62,073 nt of DNA from Clostridium sardiniense. Lineage in GTDB: Bacteria > Bacillota > Clostridia > Clostridiales > Clostridiaceae. A program made the position numbers and the translations under genes. Location: NCBI RefSeq assembly GCF_016907995.1, contig NZ_JAFBDA010000022.1, positions 1-62,073 of the forward strand, written 5' to 3'. Shown in pieces: positions 9,259 through 17,498 of this stretch; the stretch's first letter is position 1, and the number at the start of each line of letters is the position of its first letter. The notes beneath the pieces are model-generated. The model was not told where the DNA came from. It ran no database searches and was given only the letters and a program-made list of their open reading frames with translations.

Positions 9259-10519
9259 CTTTTCTATAATAAAGGAATGGTATCTCCATCTCCTCTTTAC
9301 TTATTCCACCATGAACTCCTTTTAAAGAAATATCAAAGACTCCTTCTTCATACCACCATATATTATTATTTCCTTTTGGAATTAATAAAAGATTTGGGCA
9401 TCTATCATTTAATCTCTTACTATCTTCTTTAAATAACCCTATATCGAATAAGTCCTCATAAGTAAATATCTCTACAACATCCTTAAGTTTTTCCTCAATC
9501 ATCTCTTTAACCTTTAATATATATTCATCCTCTACCATAAGAAATAAATCTCTACAATATCCAGTTGGAGATAGTAACTCACCCTTTTCATTCCTCTTTA
9601 AATACATTTCTATTTCTGGTATTATCTCATTTAAATAATTCTTTTTATTTAAATCTGTTTCTATTTGTCCATGATCTGCTGAAATTAATATAGAAATATC
9701 TTCTATATCCTTTTCTATATTTTTAAAAAACCTATCTAAGTTTTTTAAAAATTCCTTTACCTTTAAATCAAATTCTTCTGAATTACAACCAAACTCATGG
9801 GCCACAGAATCTATTTCTGGTAGATAAATATAATAATATTCTTTATCATAATTTTCTTTAAGATCATTATAAACTCTATTAAATAAATCATCATATTTTT
9901 CATATCCAATTATCTCTGCACAATTACACATTGTATTAGTATAAATACTATTATTTATATAAAATGGCTGATATACTCTACTTTTAACTCCATTACCATT
10001 TAATTCTTTAAATATATTATCTGATGGAAGGAATGATTTAGGATCTATATTTTTATTTTTTAAGCTTTCATATTCATTAACTCTAGCTTCTTTAAATAGA
10101 AAGGCAGTTATTATATCATCAACTTCCTTTTCATAATAAAACCACTCATAAAGACCATGCTTATAAACAGGTAATCCTGTAAGTGCTGTTGTAACATGAG
10201 CAGTTGTTGTTGATGGAAATTGTGATGTTATCTTTGATACTACTCCTTTTTTCTCTATCTTTTTCATAAATCTAGAATCATTTTTATATTTTTCATAAAA
10301 GCTCCAACCAAAAGCATCTATAAGTAAAAATATTACTTTATTGGATTGAACTCTTTTTCCTCCTAGTGTATCAATTGGAAGTCCATTTTTATTTTGTATC
10401 CCCAATAAATTTTTTATTGTATCTGGTATATTAGAGAAACAGTAAGTATCATAAAGAGGAACTATAAAATCTTTATAGGAACTCTTTTTTACCTTTCTAA
10501 TTGATTTTTCATTTATCAA
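9242..10519 (-). CDS. Alkaline phosphatase superfamily phosphodiesterase (type I PDE/nucleotide pyrophosphatase-like)
   Basis: An approximately 425-aa cytoplasmic hydrolase (no signal peptide or helix) of the phosphodiesterase/pyrophosphatase branch of the alkaline phosphatase superfamily. Metal and nucleophile motifs are visible in order: FLLIDAFGW (first Asp), FPSTTTAHVTTALTGL (nucleophile Thr region), LPEIDSVAHEFG (Asp/His), SADHGQ (Asp-His) and GVHGG (last His). Substrate unknown. The start is ambiguous. GTG at 10528 gives 428 aa but overlaps its own Shine-Dalgarno. TTG at 10519 sits 6 nt after AAAAGGTG and is preferred here. It is coupled to the DUF2809 gene by a 17-nt overlap. Confidence 0.85.
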   Translation of the reverse strand: MINEKSIRKVKKSSYKDFIVPLYDTYCFSNIPDTIKNLLGIQNKNGLPIDTLGGKRVQSNKVIFLLIDAFGWSFYEKYKNDSRFMKKIEKKGVVSKITSQFPSTTTAHVTTALTGLPVYKHGLYEWFYYEKEVDDIITAFLFKEARVNEYESLKNKNIDPKSFLPSDNIFKELNGNGVKSRVYQPFYINNSIYTNTMCNCAEIIGYEKYDDLFNRVYNDLKENYDKEYYYIYLPEIDSVAHEFGCNSEEFDLKVKEFLKNLDRFFKNIEKDIEDISILISADHGQIETDLNKKNYLNEIIPEIEMYLKRNEKGELLSPTGYCRDLFLMVEDEYILKVKEMIEEKLKDVVEIFTYEDLFDIGLFKEDSKRLNDRCPNLLLIPKGNNNIWWYEEGVFDISLKGVHGGISKEEMEIPFLYYRKGEKSE

Positions 10520-10522
10520 ATT

Positions 10523-10553
10523 AATCACCTTTTCTTAATAATATTACTTAATT
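10523..10553. repeat. Direct repeat, copy 1 (upstream side of the permease gene)
   Basis: The 13-mer AATCACCTTTTCT, then AATAATATTA and TTAATTA, recur nearly identically at 12421-12453 on the other side of the amino-acid permease gene. In this copy the segment is the leader of the minus-strand phosphodiesterase gene, including its ribosome binding site. Confidence 0.6.
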
Positions 10554-10705
10554 ATATCATTATTATATCTTTCATAATAACCTTTATCTCTTGAATTTTT
10601 ATGCATTCTAAAACTTAATAATTTATACTTTGTATACACTTTATATATTTTAAGTTAAATAATTAAGTGTAGAATTATAATAATTTATTTCACACAAGAA
10701 CAATT

Positions 10706-10722
10706 GTATTTGTTGTAAATAC
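10706..10722. promoter_or_regulatory. Possible operator upstream of permease (inverted repeat)
   Basis: GTATTT-GTTGT-AAATAC is an inverted repeat with 6-bp arms about 100 nt upstream of the permease start. A -10-like TATAAT lies downstream at 10753-10758, without a convincing -35. The binding protein is unknown; this is a weak call in AT-rich DNA. Confidence 0.3.
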
Positions 10723-10770
10723 ACCAACAAAATATTGCTATGCAAAATTTTGTATAATCATGCATAAATA

Positions 10771-10822
10771 AGGAGGGAAGCTTTTAATAAATTAAAACAC
10801 ACTAATTTATTAAAGCAAAATT
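10771..10822 (+). promoter_or_regulatory. Shine-Dalgarno separated from the start codon by a hairpin
   Basis: AGGAGGG (10771-10777) lies 45 nt upstream of the permease ATG, far too distant for ordinary initiation. The intervening sequence contains a 14-15-bp inverted repeat (10780-10794 with 10803-10816). If the hairpin folds, only 2 + 6 = 8 unpaired nt remain between Shine-Dalgarno and ATG, the ideal distance. An in-frame TAA just before the ATG rules out an upstream start, and no closer Shine-Dalgarno exists. Confidence 0.65.
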
Positions 10823-12418
10823 ATGAGTAAAACTAAAGAAAAAAATCTAGGATTAAATGATGATAAAAGTAAGTATTCCATTTCCTTTTGGAGCTTCGTA
10901 TCAATTATATTTTTAACTGTATATGGACTAGCAAATAGTCTACAAGTTTATTATCAAATGGGCTATGCAGCAATAACTTATTTTATAATAGCTGCGATCT
11001 TTTTCTTCATACCCTATTCTTTTGTAGTTGCAGAAATGAGTTCGGCATTTAAAAATAAATCTGGCGGTATATTTTCATGGATGTGTGAAAGTGTGGGTGA
11101 AAAATTCGCACTTATAGGAACATTTATATGGTATGGTGGATTCGTTATACTATGGTTTTCTGCTTCAAGAATATGTATATACTTCTCTGTTGCAATTTAT
11201 GGCTCTGATACTACTTCAACTTGGCATCTGCTTGGATTAAATTCTCCACAAACTCTTGCAATTGTAGGTGCTATATATATGATAGTTGTTGCATTTATTG
11301 CTACTAGAGGTTTAAAAAAATTAACTTTTCTTTCTAATATATCAATAGTAACTGTAATTCTTTCACATATTTTTATTTTAGGTGGAGGATTAATTGTATT
11401 TGCACTTCAAGGTTTTAAATTCCAACAAGGCTTTGATTTTACTAATATACAATCATATTTCTATAGCCCTAATTCAAGTTATTCAAGCTTCTTGCCTGCA
11501 CTTGCATTTTTAGTGTTTTCTATATTTACTTTTGCTGGTATGGAAAATAGTGGTGGACTTGTTGATAAGGTGCATAATGCAAAAAAGAATGTACCAAAAG
11601 CTATAATACTTTCAACTATAGTAATAACTGTGCTTTATATATCTAGCGTATTAGTACTTGGTATGGTTTGTAATTGGAATGATACCTTTGGATCTGGCAA
11701 AGTAAATTTGGCTAATTTCTCTGTATATATATATCAACAAGAATTTTATAGATTGGGTGTATTACTAGGATTAAATCATTCAAATTCAATTCTTTTAGGT
11801 GAATGGATAAATAGAATTATGACTATTTTAACTATAATAGGACTAACTTCTGTTCCACTTAGAATATATACTCCTATAAAACATATGTTTGAAGGTCTTC
11901 CTAAAGGAATGCTTCCAGATAAACTTTTAAAAGATAATAAATACGGCATGCCTCAAAATGCAATAATACTTCAAACTATTATTATAGTATTCTTTGTATT
12001 ACTATTAGGCTTTGGTGGAGGAAGTGTATCTGCAATATTTAATAAAATGACACTTATGACTTTTGTATCTGGTACTGTTCCACTATCATTTATTATTTTC
12101 TCTTATATAAAATTTAAGAAAAATGATAATATAATAAAAGAATATCAGTTCTTCTCTAAAAAATCTGGAATAATAATGGGATCCATATGTTTTGTTGTCG
12201 TTACATTTACTAACATCTTCTCAATTATAGAGCCCGCACTTGAAGGTAATATACAAAATAGTATTTGGGTTGCTGTTGGACCTATTTTATTTGGATTAGT
12301 AGCTACACTGCTTTATAAGAGATTTAAAGCACGTAGCAATTCTAAAATAGAAGTAAATATTAATAGTAATGACAATATGGAGACTGAAGATTTTGAAGTT
12401 TTTAATAATGAATTTTAA
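10823..12418 (+). CDS. APC-superfamily amino acid permease (YjeM/GadC-like)
   Basis: A 531-aa membrane transporter with about 12 helices. The first helices (FWSFVSIIFLTVYGLANS, then ITYFIIAAIFFFIPYSFVVAEM) and the motif NKSGGIFSWMCESVGEKFA are typical of the amino acid-polyamine-organocation family. The substrate may be glutamate or another amino acid, but this cannot be fixed. No decarboxylase gene is beside it, so an acid-resistance antiport role is not supported by context. Translation probably depends on a leader hairpin that brings a remote Shine-Dalgarno to the ATG. The gene is flanked by near-identical ~33-bp direct repeats, hinting that it may be an insertion at this spot. Confidence 0.92.
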   Translation: MSKTKEKNLGLNDDKSKYSISFWSFVSIIFLTVYGLANSLQVYYQMGYAAITYFIIAAIFFFIPYSFVVAEMSSAFKNKSGGIFSWMCESVGEKFALIGTFIWYGGFVILWFSASRICIYFSVAIYGSDTTSTWHLLGLNSPQTLAIVGAIYMIVVAFIATRGLKKLTFLSNISIVTVILSHIFILGGGLIVFALQGFKFQQGFDFTNIQSYFYSPNSSYSSFLPALAFLVFSIFTFAGMENSGGLVDKVHNAKKNVPKAIILSTIVITVLYISSVLVLGMVCNWNDTFGSGKVNLANFSVYIYQQEFYRLGVLLGLNHSNSILLGEWINRIMTILTIIGLTSVPLRIYTPIKHMFEGLPKGMLPDKLLKDNKYGMPQNAIILQTIIIVFFVLLLGFGGGSVSAIFNKMTLMTFVSGTVPLSFIIFSYIKFKKNDNIIKEYQFFSKKSGIIMGSICFVVVTFTNIFSIIEPALEGNIQNSIWVAVGPILFGLVATLLYKRFKARSNSKIEVNINSNDNMETEDFEVFNNEF

Positions 12419-12420
12419 AT

Positions 12421-12453
12421 AATCACCTTTTCTACAATAATATTATTTAATTA
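12421..12453. repeat. Direct repeat, copy 2 (downstream side of the permease gene)
   Basis: It shares 13/13, 10/10 and 7/7 matched blocks with 10523-10553, with only one short gap and one substitution between them. It begins 3 nt after the permease stop codon. Confidence 0.6.
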
Positions 12454-12608
12454 CATTATTTTTTCTTCCTATATTTAACATTTGTTGCATTACTATAGTA
12501 TACTACAGTTTAATGAAACTTTTACTTAGCTAACACTTGGATATATAATTTTGTAAAAACTCATATATATTATATATAAGTATTTTCAATTAATACTGGG
12601 AGGAATAT

Positions 12609-12785
12609 ATGAAAAAGAGAATAACATTTATAGTAATTGGGATATTATTAATCATATTTTCTAATACTATTTTTACTATTTTTTATTCAAGAGGAGCATA
12701 TCCCGAGGTTTTTGAAATTACAAAAACCTCGGGATATGCTTACTGGATTAGTTTTATCACTTTTAGGATTACTATTTCCATTTAA
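12609..12785 (+). pseudogene. Small membrane protein gene interrupted by an inverted repeat (58-aa frame, probably frame-broken)
   Basis: The ATG has a strong GGGAGG upstream and opens a frame starting MKKRITFIVIGILLIIFSN, a clear membrane helix. From about residue 30 the frame runs into a perfect 18-bp inverted repeat (12696-12713 / 12722-12739) and ends as ...FRITISI at 12785. In the next frame, 12736-12801 reads MLTGLVLSLLGLLFPFKENE plus K, a convincing second helix with a charged tail. The simplest reading is a two-helix protein of about 50-55 aa whose frame was broken around the repeat. The 58-aa product as written could still be made. A strong terminator follows at 12877. Confidence 0.5.
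12696..12739. repeat. Perfect 18-bp inverted repeat inside a small gene
   Basis: GCATATCCCGAGGTTTTT (12696-12713) and its exact complement (12722-12739) flank an 8-nt loop. The arms are GC-richer than the surroundings, and there is no T-run after the hairpin, so it is not a terminator. It lies at the point where the reading frame of the small gene appears to break. Confidence 0.85.
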
Positions 12786-12876
12786 AGAAAATGAGAAATA
12801 AACTTTAAAACAAGAATACTATTCCTCAACAAATTGAACATTTTTAAATTTTCCACACAAATTTTTCACACAAGAA

Positions 12877-12919
12877 TAGAGACCCTAAATAATTTTAAAA
12901 ATTACTTAGGGTCCCTATT
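12877..12919. terminator. Bidirectional terminator
   Basis: A long, almost perfect 21-bp stem (centred near 12898, arms with GACCCTAA/TTAGGGTC) is followed on the plus strand by ATTTTTAT. It ends the small gene at 12609 and faces the convergent Cys-rich gene. Confidence 0.85.
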
Positions 12920-12939
12920 TTTATAATCTCTATTTTTAT

Positions 12940-13629
12940 TTATACTAAATCTTCAACATTTCGCTCATAAAGATCTGCTATAAAATTAAAAACTTCTTTA
13001 TCATTAACTGCTCCATAATTATCTTTTCCTGATATATCATGAACATATGTAAGAATTAAAAAATCTCCATTTGAATTAATTACTCTAAAGGATGTTTTCT
13101 CTGTAAGTATGTCTACTTGTGCAAGTACTTCAACTGAATCATATGCATTTGTTTCAGAATTATATAAGTTTGCATAAGTATTCTCAAACATAGTTATATT
13201 ATACTTTTCTTTATCACATTCAGTTACTCTACCCTTCTTACCACATGATAAACAAGCATGAAATGGACAATTTCTTAAACATTTTAAACACTCACACTTA
13301 GAACAACATCTAAGCTTTTCTATGACATTTTCATATTTTTTCTTATAATCTAATACTTCATTAACTACATTATTTATCTCATTTGAATCAGATTCATTTA
13401 CAGTAAAAAATAATACTTTTTTCTTTTTGTTTAATTTACTTTCTCCTTGATCTAACATCTCCATATATTTATCAAGTATTTTTATATTCTTAACAAAATA
13501 TCTTGTTTTTATATCCGTACCTTCTTCAAATTCCATAATATCATTTATAGAAAAGGTTATATTAGTATAATCCTCTCCTAAGTGATCTTTTTCACTTTTT
13601 ATAATATCTTTAGCCTTATCTATATTCAT
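12940..13629 (-). CDS. Unknown protein with a Cys-rich cluster (229 aa)
   Basis: A 229-aa cytoplasmic protein of no recognised family. The notable feature is a dense cysteine segment at about residues 107-140: CCSKCECLKC, then CPFHACLSCGKK and a further Cys. About ten cysteines with C-x2-C spacing suggest bound zinc or an Fe-S cluster. A Lys-rich segment and helical region (about 55-105) precede it, and the C-terminal ~90 residues look like a beta-rich globular domain. There is no signal peptide. It is monocistronic, divergent from the Ser/Asn-rich membrane protein and PspA genes. Function unknown. Confidence 0.8.
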   Translation of the reverse strand: MNIDKAKDIIKSEKDHLGEDYTNITFSINDIMEFEEGTDIKTRYFVKNIKILDKYMEMLDQGESKLNKKKKVLFFTVNESDSNEINNVVNEVLDYKKKYENVIEKLRCCSKCECLKCLRNCPFHACLSCGKKGRVTECDKEKYNITMFENTYANLYNSETNAYDSVEVLAQVDILTEKTSFRVINSNGDFLILTYVHDISGKDNYGAVNDKEVFNFIADLYERNVEDLV

Positions 13630-13783
13630 TATGCTTCACCTCTTGTCAATTTTAATACTTTTTTCCTTGTTTAAATATGAATTTAACAAAATAAAACAAA
13701 ATGTTAATAGATTGTTTTTATAATTGTATATTTTTTATAGTAAATTAAATTTAAGACTATTTTCGGAAGGGGTTTAGATATTA

Positions 13784-14302
13784 ATGAAAAATAAGAAAAA
13801 ATCCATTGTTAAATTTCTTGTGGTGCTTACTATACTTTTAACTAATATTCTAGCATCTGTTATCCCTGCATATGCAATTGGATTTAAAAGTTCATCAAGC
13901 TACAACAGTTCATCTCCTAGCAGCAAAAGTTCTTTTAGCACTCCATCAAGCAGTAAATCAAATTCAAGATTTAACACATCTAATAAATATAACAATCCAA
14001 AGAGTTCTACTAACTCAAATGATAAGGTAAACTCTAAATTTAATACATCTGATAAATATAATAATGACGGTCCTAAAAATAGCAATAATAACACAAATAA
14101 CAATAGCTCTAATAATAATACAAATACAAATCAAAACCCAAGCATGAATGATTACAATTACGGAAGAAGAAATAATAGTTTTATACCAGGCTTTTCACTC
14201 TTTGGTCATTCAATGGGAATGTCATTTATATTTAAGGCAATAGTGATTCTTTGCGTTATTGCAATTATAATATTTGTTATATATTATTTCTTCTTTAATT
14301 AA
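13784..14302 (+). CDS. Secreted/membrane Ser-Asn-rich low-complexity protein beside PspA
   Basis: A 172-aa protein with an N-terminal signal peptide (residues ~8-32, ending AYA), then a ~95-residue extracytoplasmic low-complexity region of Ser, Asn and Lys, and a C-terminal transmembrane helix (about 148-171, IVILCVIAIIIFVIYYFFF). The low-complexity region contains two copies of a motif, SRFNTSNKYNN and SKFNTSDKYNN, suggesting tandem duplication. It ends in the membrane with no real cytoplasmic tail. It is 87 nt upstream of the PspA gene on the same strand, with no terminator between, so the two are probably one operon. It could be the membrane anchor or partner of PspA, but that is inference. 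The family is not recognised. Confidence 0.82.
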   Translation: MKNKKKSIVKFLVVLTILLTNILASVIPAYAIGFKSSSSYNSSSPSSKSSFSTPSSSKSNSRFNTSNKYNNPKSSTNSNDKVNSKFNTSDKYNNDGPKNSNNNTNNNSSNNNTNTNQNPSMNDYNYGRRNNSFIPGFSLFGHSMGMSFIFKAIVILCVIAIIIFVIYYFFFN

Positions 14303-14389
14303 TAATTTATGAATTATATTTCTTATCGATTGCTTTAAATAGATTAAGCATTATAATTATAATAATCAAAAGAAAAAGGAGGCTTATTT

Positions 14390-15037
14390 ATGGGTATATT
14401 TGATAGAATATCTAACATGATGAAAGCAAAAACAAATGCAGCACTTGACAGTATGGAAAATCCAATAGAATTATTAGATCAAAAGCTTAGAGATATGGAG
14501 GAAAGCTTAAACAAAGCAAAAATATCTTCAGCTCAAATTTTTGGTAATTTAAAAGATACACAGAAAGAAATGGAAAAAGCTAAAAGTGCTTCAGCAGAAT
14601 ATGATGAAAAAGTAAGACTAGCTATGAGCAAAGGAAATGAGGACCTTGCAAAGAAGGCTCTTCAATTAAAGCTTGATTCAGATAAAAAATATGAAACACT
14701 AAAGAAATCTTATGATGAATTAGCTGTAAAGGCTCAAACTTTAAAAGAAAACTTAATTAAACTTCAAGATGAAATAGCTAAGACAAGAAGTTATAGAGAT
14801 GAAGCTGCCGCAAGAATTAACACTGCAAATGCTACAAAGCAAGTTAATGAAATAATGGCAAACGTACAAACTAAAAGTAATTCTATAAACTTAGATGATA
14901 TAGAAAGAAAAATTACTAAAGAAGAAAGCTATGCAGAAGGATTAGCTGATTTAAAAACACCATCATTAGATGATGAATTTGCAGCTCTTGAAAAAGATAG
15001 TCTTGATGCCGAACTTGAAAAGTATAGAAACAAATAG
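14390..15037 (+). CDS. pspA: PspA/IM30 (Vipp1) family membrane-stress protein
   Basis: A 215-aa protein of the PspA/IM30 family. It begins MGIFDRISNMMKAKTNAAL, the family's amphipathic N-terminal helix, and then is almost wholly coiled coil, with heptad-like Lys/Glu/Ala-rich helices between about 30 and 150 and a final helix at the C-terminus. Family members are peripheral inner-face membrane proteins that form ESCRT-III-like rods or rings and repair or stabilise damaged membrane. The ATG follows AAAGGAGG. The upstream gene encodes a small membrane protein likely co-transcribed with it. No PspB, PspC or PspF homologue is seen here. Confidence 0.93.
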   Translation: MGIFDRISNMMKAKTNAALDSMENPIELLDQKLRDMEESLNKAKISSAQIFGNLKDTQKEMEKAKSASAEYDEKVRLAMSKGNEDLAKKALQLKLDSDKKYETLKKSYDELAVKAQTLKENLIKLQDEIAKTRSYRDEAAARINTANATKQVNEIMANVQTKSNSINLDDIERKITKEESYAEGLADLKTPSLDDEFAALEKDSLDAELEKYRNK

Positions 15038-15054
15038 TTAAGCATATCTAAAGT

Positions 15055-15084
15055 CACCTAGATATTTATTTAGGTGGTTTTTTT
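15055..15084 (+). terminator. Terminator of pspA
   Basis: A short stem CACCTA/TAGGTG (15055-15060, 15071-15076) is followed by a run of seven T on the plus strand. Confidence 0.8.
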
Positions 15085-15153
15085 ATTATGTATCTTTCAC
15101 CCAGTCTTTAATTTTTACATATACTAAAGTATATCAATTTTAAGGAGAAGCAT

Positions 15154-15936
15154 ATGAAATTCTATAATTTAAACTTTGATTATTGCTGCTGCTATCTTAT
15201 ATTAAACCCTAATAATAATAGTTGTGTCTTAATCGATCCAAAGCTTGACTATATAGATAGATATTTAGATATTTTAAAAGAGAAAAATGGAGTTTTAAAG
15301 GCCGTAATAGATACTCATACTCACTGTGATCACATAAGTGCATCTCTATATCTTAAAGAAATTACAGACTGTAAATTCATAATGAATGAGCATACAAATT
15401 GTGTATCAATAAATAAAAAGATTAAAAATCATGAAATTATGAATATAGATGGCATTATTCTAAAATTTTTTCATACACCAGGACATACTCTAGATAGTAT
15501 GTGTATAATATTTGAAGATAAACTTTTGACCGGTGATACGATTCTCTTAGATGGTGCTGGAAGAAGCGATATGTCTACTGGAAACTATGATGACCATTAC
15601 GATAGCATATATAAAATATCAAAATTGCCTAATCATCTTATTGTGTGTCCAGCTCACAATTACACTGACTCTCCTCCTTATTCTCTTCATCAGCTAAAAA
15701 AACTCAATCAATTCTTTAAATTAAAAAATAAACGAGAATTTATAAAAGATTCTAGTAAATTAGAACCTCCACCTAAATGGATGGAAGATATATTTAATAT
15801 AAATATAGATCCTAAAAATAATACATTAGATACGCTATGTAATCAAGATGAATCTTCCCTTCAATGTGGTTATACTAAACCATCTAATACGCTTCCAAAC
15901 TTTTTAGTTAATAAACATAAAGAAGAAGCCAGGTGA
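15154..15936 (+). CDS. MBL-fold hydrolase, persulfide dioxygenase/glyoxalase II-like
   Basis: A 260-aa metallo-beta-lactamase-fold enzyme. Metal-binding residues are intact: His55, His57, Asp59 and His60 in THTHCDH, His111 in HTPGH, Asp128 in LTGDT and His168 in CPAHNY. The segment GRSDMSTGN after the GDT motif resembles the GR[TS]D signature of ETHE1-type persulfide dioxygenases rather than classical glyoxalase II. The C-terminal ~80 residues are not a rhodanese domain and are unfamiliar. An N-terminal CCCY is unusual. In an anaerobe a dioxygenase reaction is puzzling, so oxygen or sulfide detoxification, or a different thioester substrate, are all possible. It is monocistronic. Confidence 0.82.
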   Translation: MKFYNLNFDYCCCYLILNPNNNSCVLIDPKLDYIDRYLDILKEKNGVLKAVIDTHTHCDHISASLYLKEITDCKFIMNEHTNCVSINKKIKNHEIMNIDGIILKFFHTPGHTLDSMCIIFEDKLLTGDTILLDGAGRSDMSTGNYDDHYDSIYKISKLPNHLIVCPAHNYTDSPPYSLHQLKKLNQFFKLKNKREFIKDSSKLEPPPKWMEDIFNINIDPKNNTLDTLCNQDESSLQCGYTKPSNTLPNFLVNKHKEEAR

Positions 15937-15960
15937 GGAATTATTCCTCACCTTTTATTT
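15931..15960 (+). terminator. Terminator of the MBL hydrolase gene
   Basis: A perfect 10-bp stem AGGTGAGGAA/TTCCTCACCT (15931-15940, 15944-15953) has a TTA loop and is followed by TTTATTT. The stop codon lies within the first arm. Confidence 0.88.
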
Positions 15961-15987
15961 ACTATATAGTTATATAATATTAATTTT

Positions 15988-17445
15988 TTATTCTTTATTT
16001 TTAGCCGTTATTTCAGATACAACGTCGCCAATTATTTTTATTCCTTTTTCAATATCTTCTTCGCTAACTCTGGAAAATCCAAGCCTTATTCTCTCAGAAC
16101 CATCATCATTGCTATAAAATATATCTCCAGGCATAAATACTACGCCTCTTTTATAGCATTCCTCTAAAACATCTCGGCCTTTAACACCATTTAGCTTTAT
16201 AAAGATGTGTAATCCCCCTTCTCCTAGTATATATTCATGGGGAATATATTTTTTCACTTGGATAAGAGTAAAGTTATACTTATCCTTATAATGCTTTCTT
16301 ATTTTTTTCATATATCTTTTAAAGGCGCCACTTTCCATATATTTATGAAATACTGCTTGATCTAAAAATGATGAGTGAATATTTCTCGCTCTCTTTACAC
16401 TTTCTAGTTTTCTAATTAATTTTTCATCACCAAAAACCCATCCAATTCTAAGGCCTGGGAAAAGTATTTTAGAAAAACTACCAATATATACAATTCCATT
16501 TCCCTTTGCACAAAGAGATGCAAGGGGTGCTACATGAGAGCTTGAATATAATAACTCTTCATTAAATCCGTCTTCTAATATTGGTACTTTATACTTTTCG
16601 CAAATCTCATAAACTTCTTTCCTCTTCTCCCCCTTCATCACTATCCCAGTTGGATTATGATATGAAGGAATTAGGTAAACAAGTTTTGCAGGTTCTTCCT
16701 TTAATGTTTTATCTAATAATTTAATATTTATTCCATCAGAGTCCATTTTTACAGACTTTATATTAAGTCCATGAGATTTCATGATTTTTATTGCTGTATT
16801 ATGAGTAGGTTCCTCACAAATTATAATATCATTCTGATTTGTAAGAGCACTTAATAATATATCAAATCCTTCTGTAAATCCGTTTGTTATTAGTATATCT
16901 TTCCCCTCTACATTAACTCCCTTTTTTCTCATATATTCTTTTAAATAATCTATAAGTGGTTTATATCCCTTTGCATATCCATAATTTAAAAGCTTATCTC
17001 CTTCTAGAGAAAAAACATTCAAAAATGCTCTTTTAAATTCTTCTAGGTCAAAAAGACTTTCATCAGGGGCAATACTTTTAAAAGAAATCATACCTTTTTT
17101 CCATGGAAGTTCATTTTTTACTACATCTAATTTTTCGCAAATATTGCCATAATCGCTTATCATATTTTCCCAATCTATATATAAGTCGCCTTTACTACTT
17201 TTATTTTCTATAGCTATAAAGGTCCCTTTTCCTTTTACACTTTCTATAATGCCTTCACTCTCTAATCCCTCATAGGCAGAAATAACAGAGTTTCTACTTA
17301 TTGAAAGCACTTTACTAACTTCTCTTGTTGAAGGAAGCTTACTTCCTTTTTGAAGTAGTCCCTTTTCTATGCTATCTTTTATGTGCTGTTCTATTTGCAC
17401 ATGTATCTTCTCTTCTTCATTTATTTTAAAGGATGAAAAAATCAA
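15988..17445 (-). CDS. MocR/GabR-type regulator (GntR HTH fused to PLP aminotransferase domain)
   Basis: A 485-aa fusion. Residues ~1-75 are a GntR winged helix (QIEQHIKDSIEKGLL, LPSTREVSKVLSISRNSVISAYE). Residues ~110-480 form a class-I aminotransferase fold with the PLP-binding lysine in SFSKILFPGLRIGW and substrate motifs PSYHNPTGIV and EDGFNEEL. MocR proteins use PLP as sensor rather than catalyst and control vitamin B6, GABA, taurine or D-amino-acid genes. It starts with TTG, 5 nt after AGGTAGGTG. The alr gene lies 53 nt upstream on the same strand with no terminator between, so they are probably co-transcribed. A role in PLP or alanine/D-alanine metabolism is likely but not shown. Confidence 0.92.
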   Translation of the reverse strand: MIFSSFKINEEEKIHVQIEQHIKDSIEKGLLQKGSKLPSTREVSKVLSISRNSVISAYEGLESEGIIESVKGKGTFIAIENKSSKGDLYIDWENMISDYGNICEKLDVVKNELPWKKGMISFKSIAPDESLFDLEEFKRAFLNVFSLEGDKLLNYGYAKGYKPLIDYLKEYMRKKGVNVEGKDILITNGFTEGFDILLSALTNQNDIIICEEPTHNTAIKIMKSHGLNIKSVKMDSDGINIKLLDKTLKEEPAKLVYLIPSYHNPTGIVMKGEKRKEVYEICEKYKVPILEDGFNEELLYSSSHVAPLASLCAKGNGIVYIGSFSKILFPGLRIGWVFGDEKLIRKLESVKRARNIHSSFLDQAVFHKYMESGAFKRYMKKIRKHYKDKYNFTLIQVKKYIPHEYILGEGGLHIFIKLNGVKGRDVLEECYKRGVVFMPGDIFYSNDDGSERIRLGFSRVSEEDIEKGIKIIGDVVSEITAKNKE

Positions 17446-17498
17446 AGAATCACCTACCTCTCTAATTTTATCTCCTTATATTATAACTTATATTTTAT

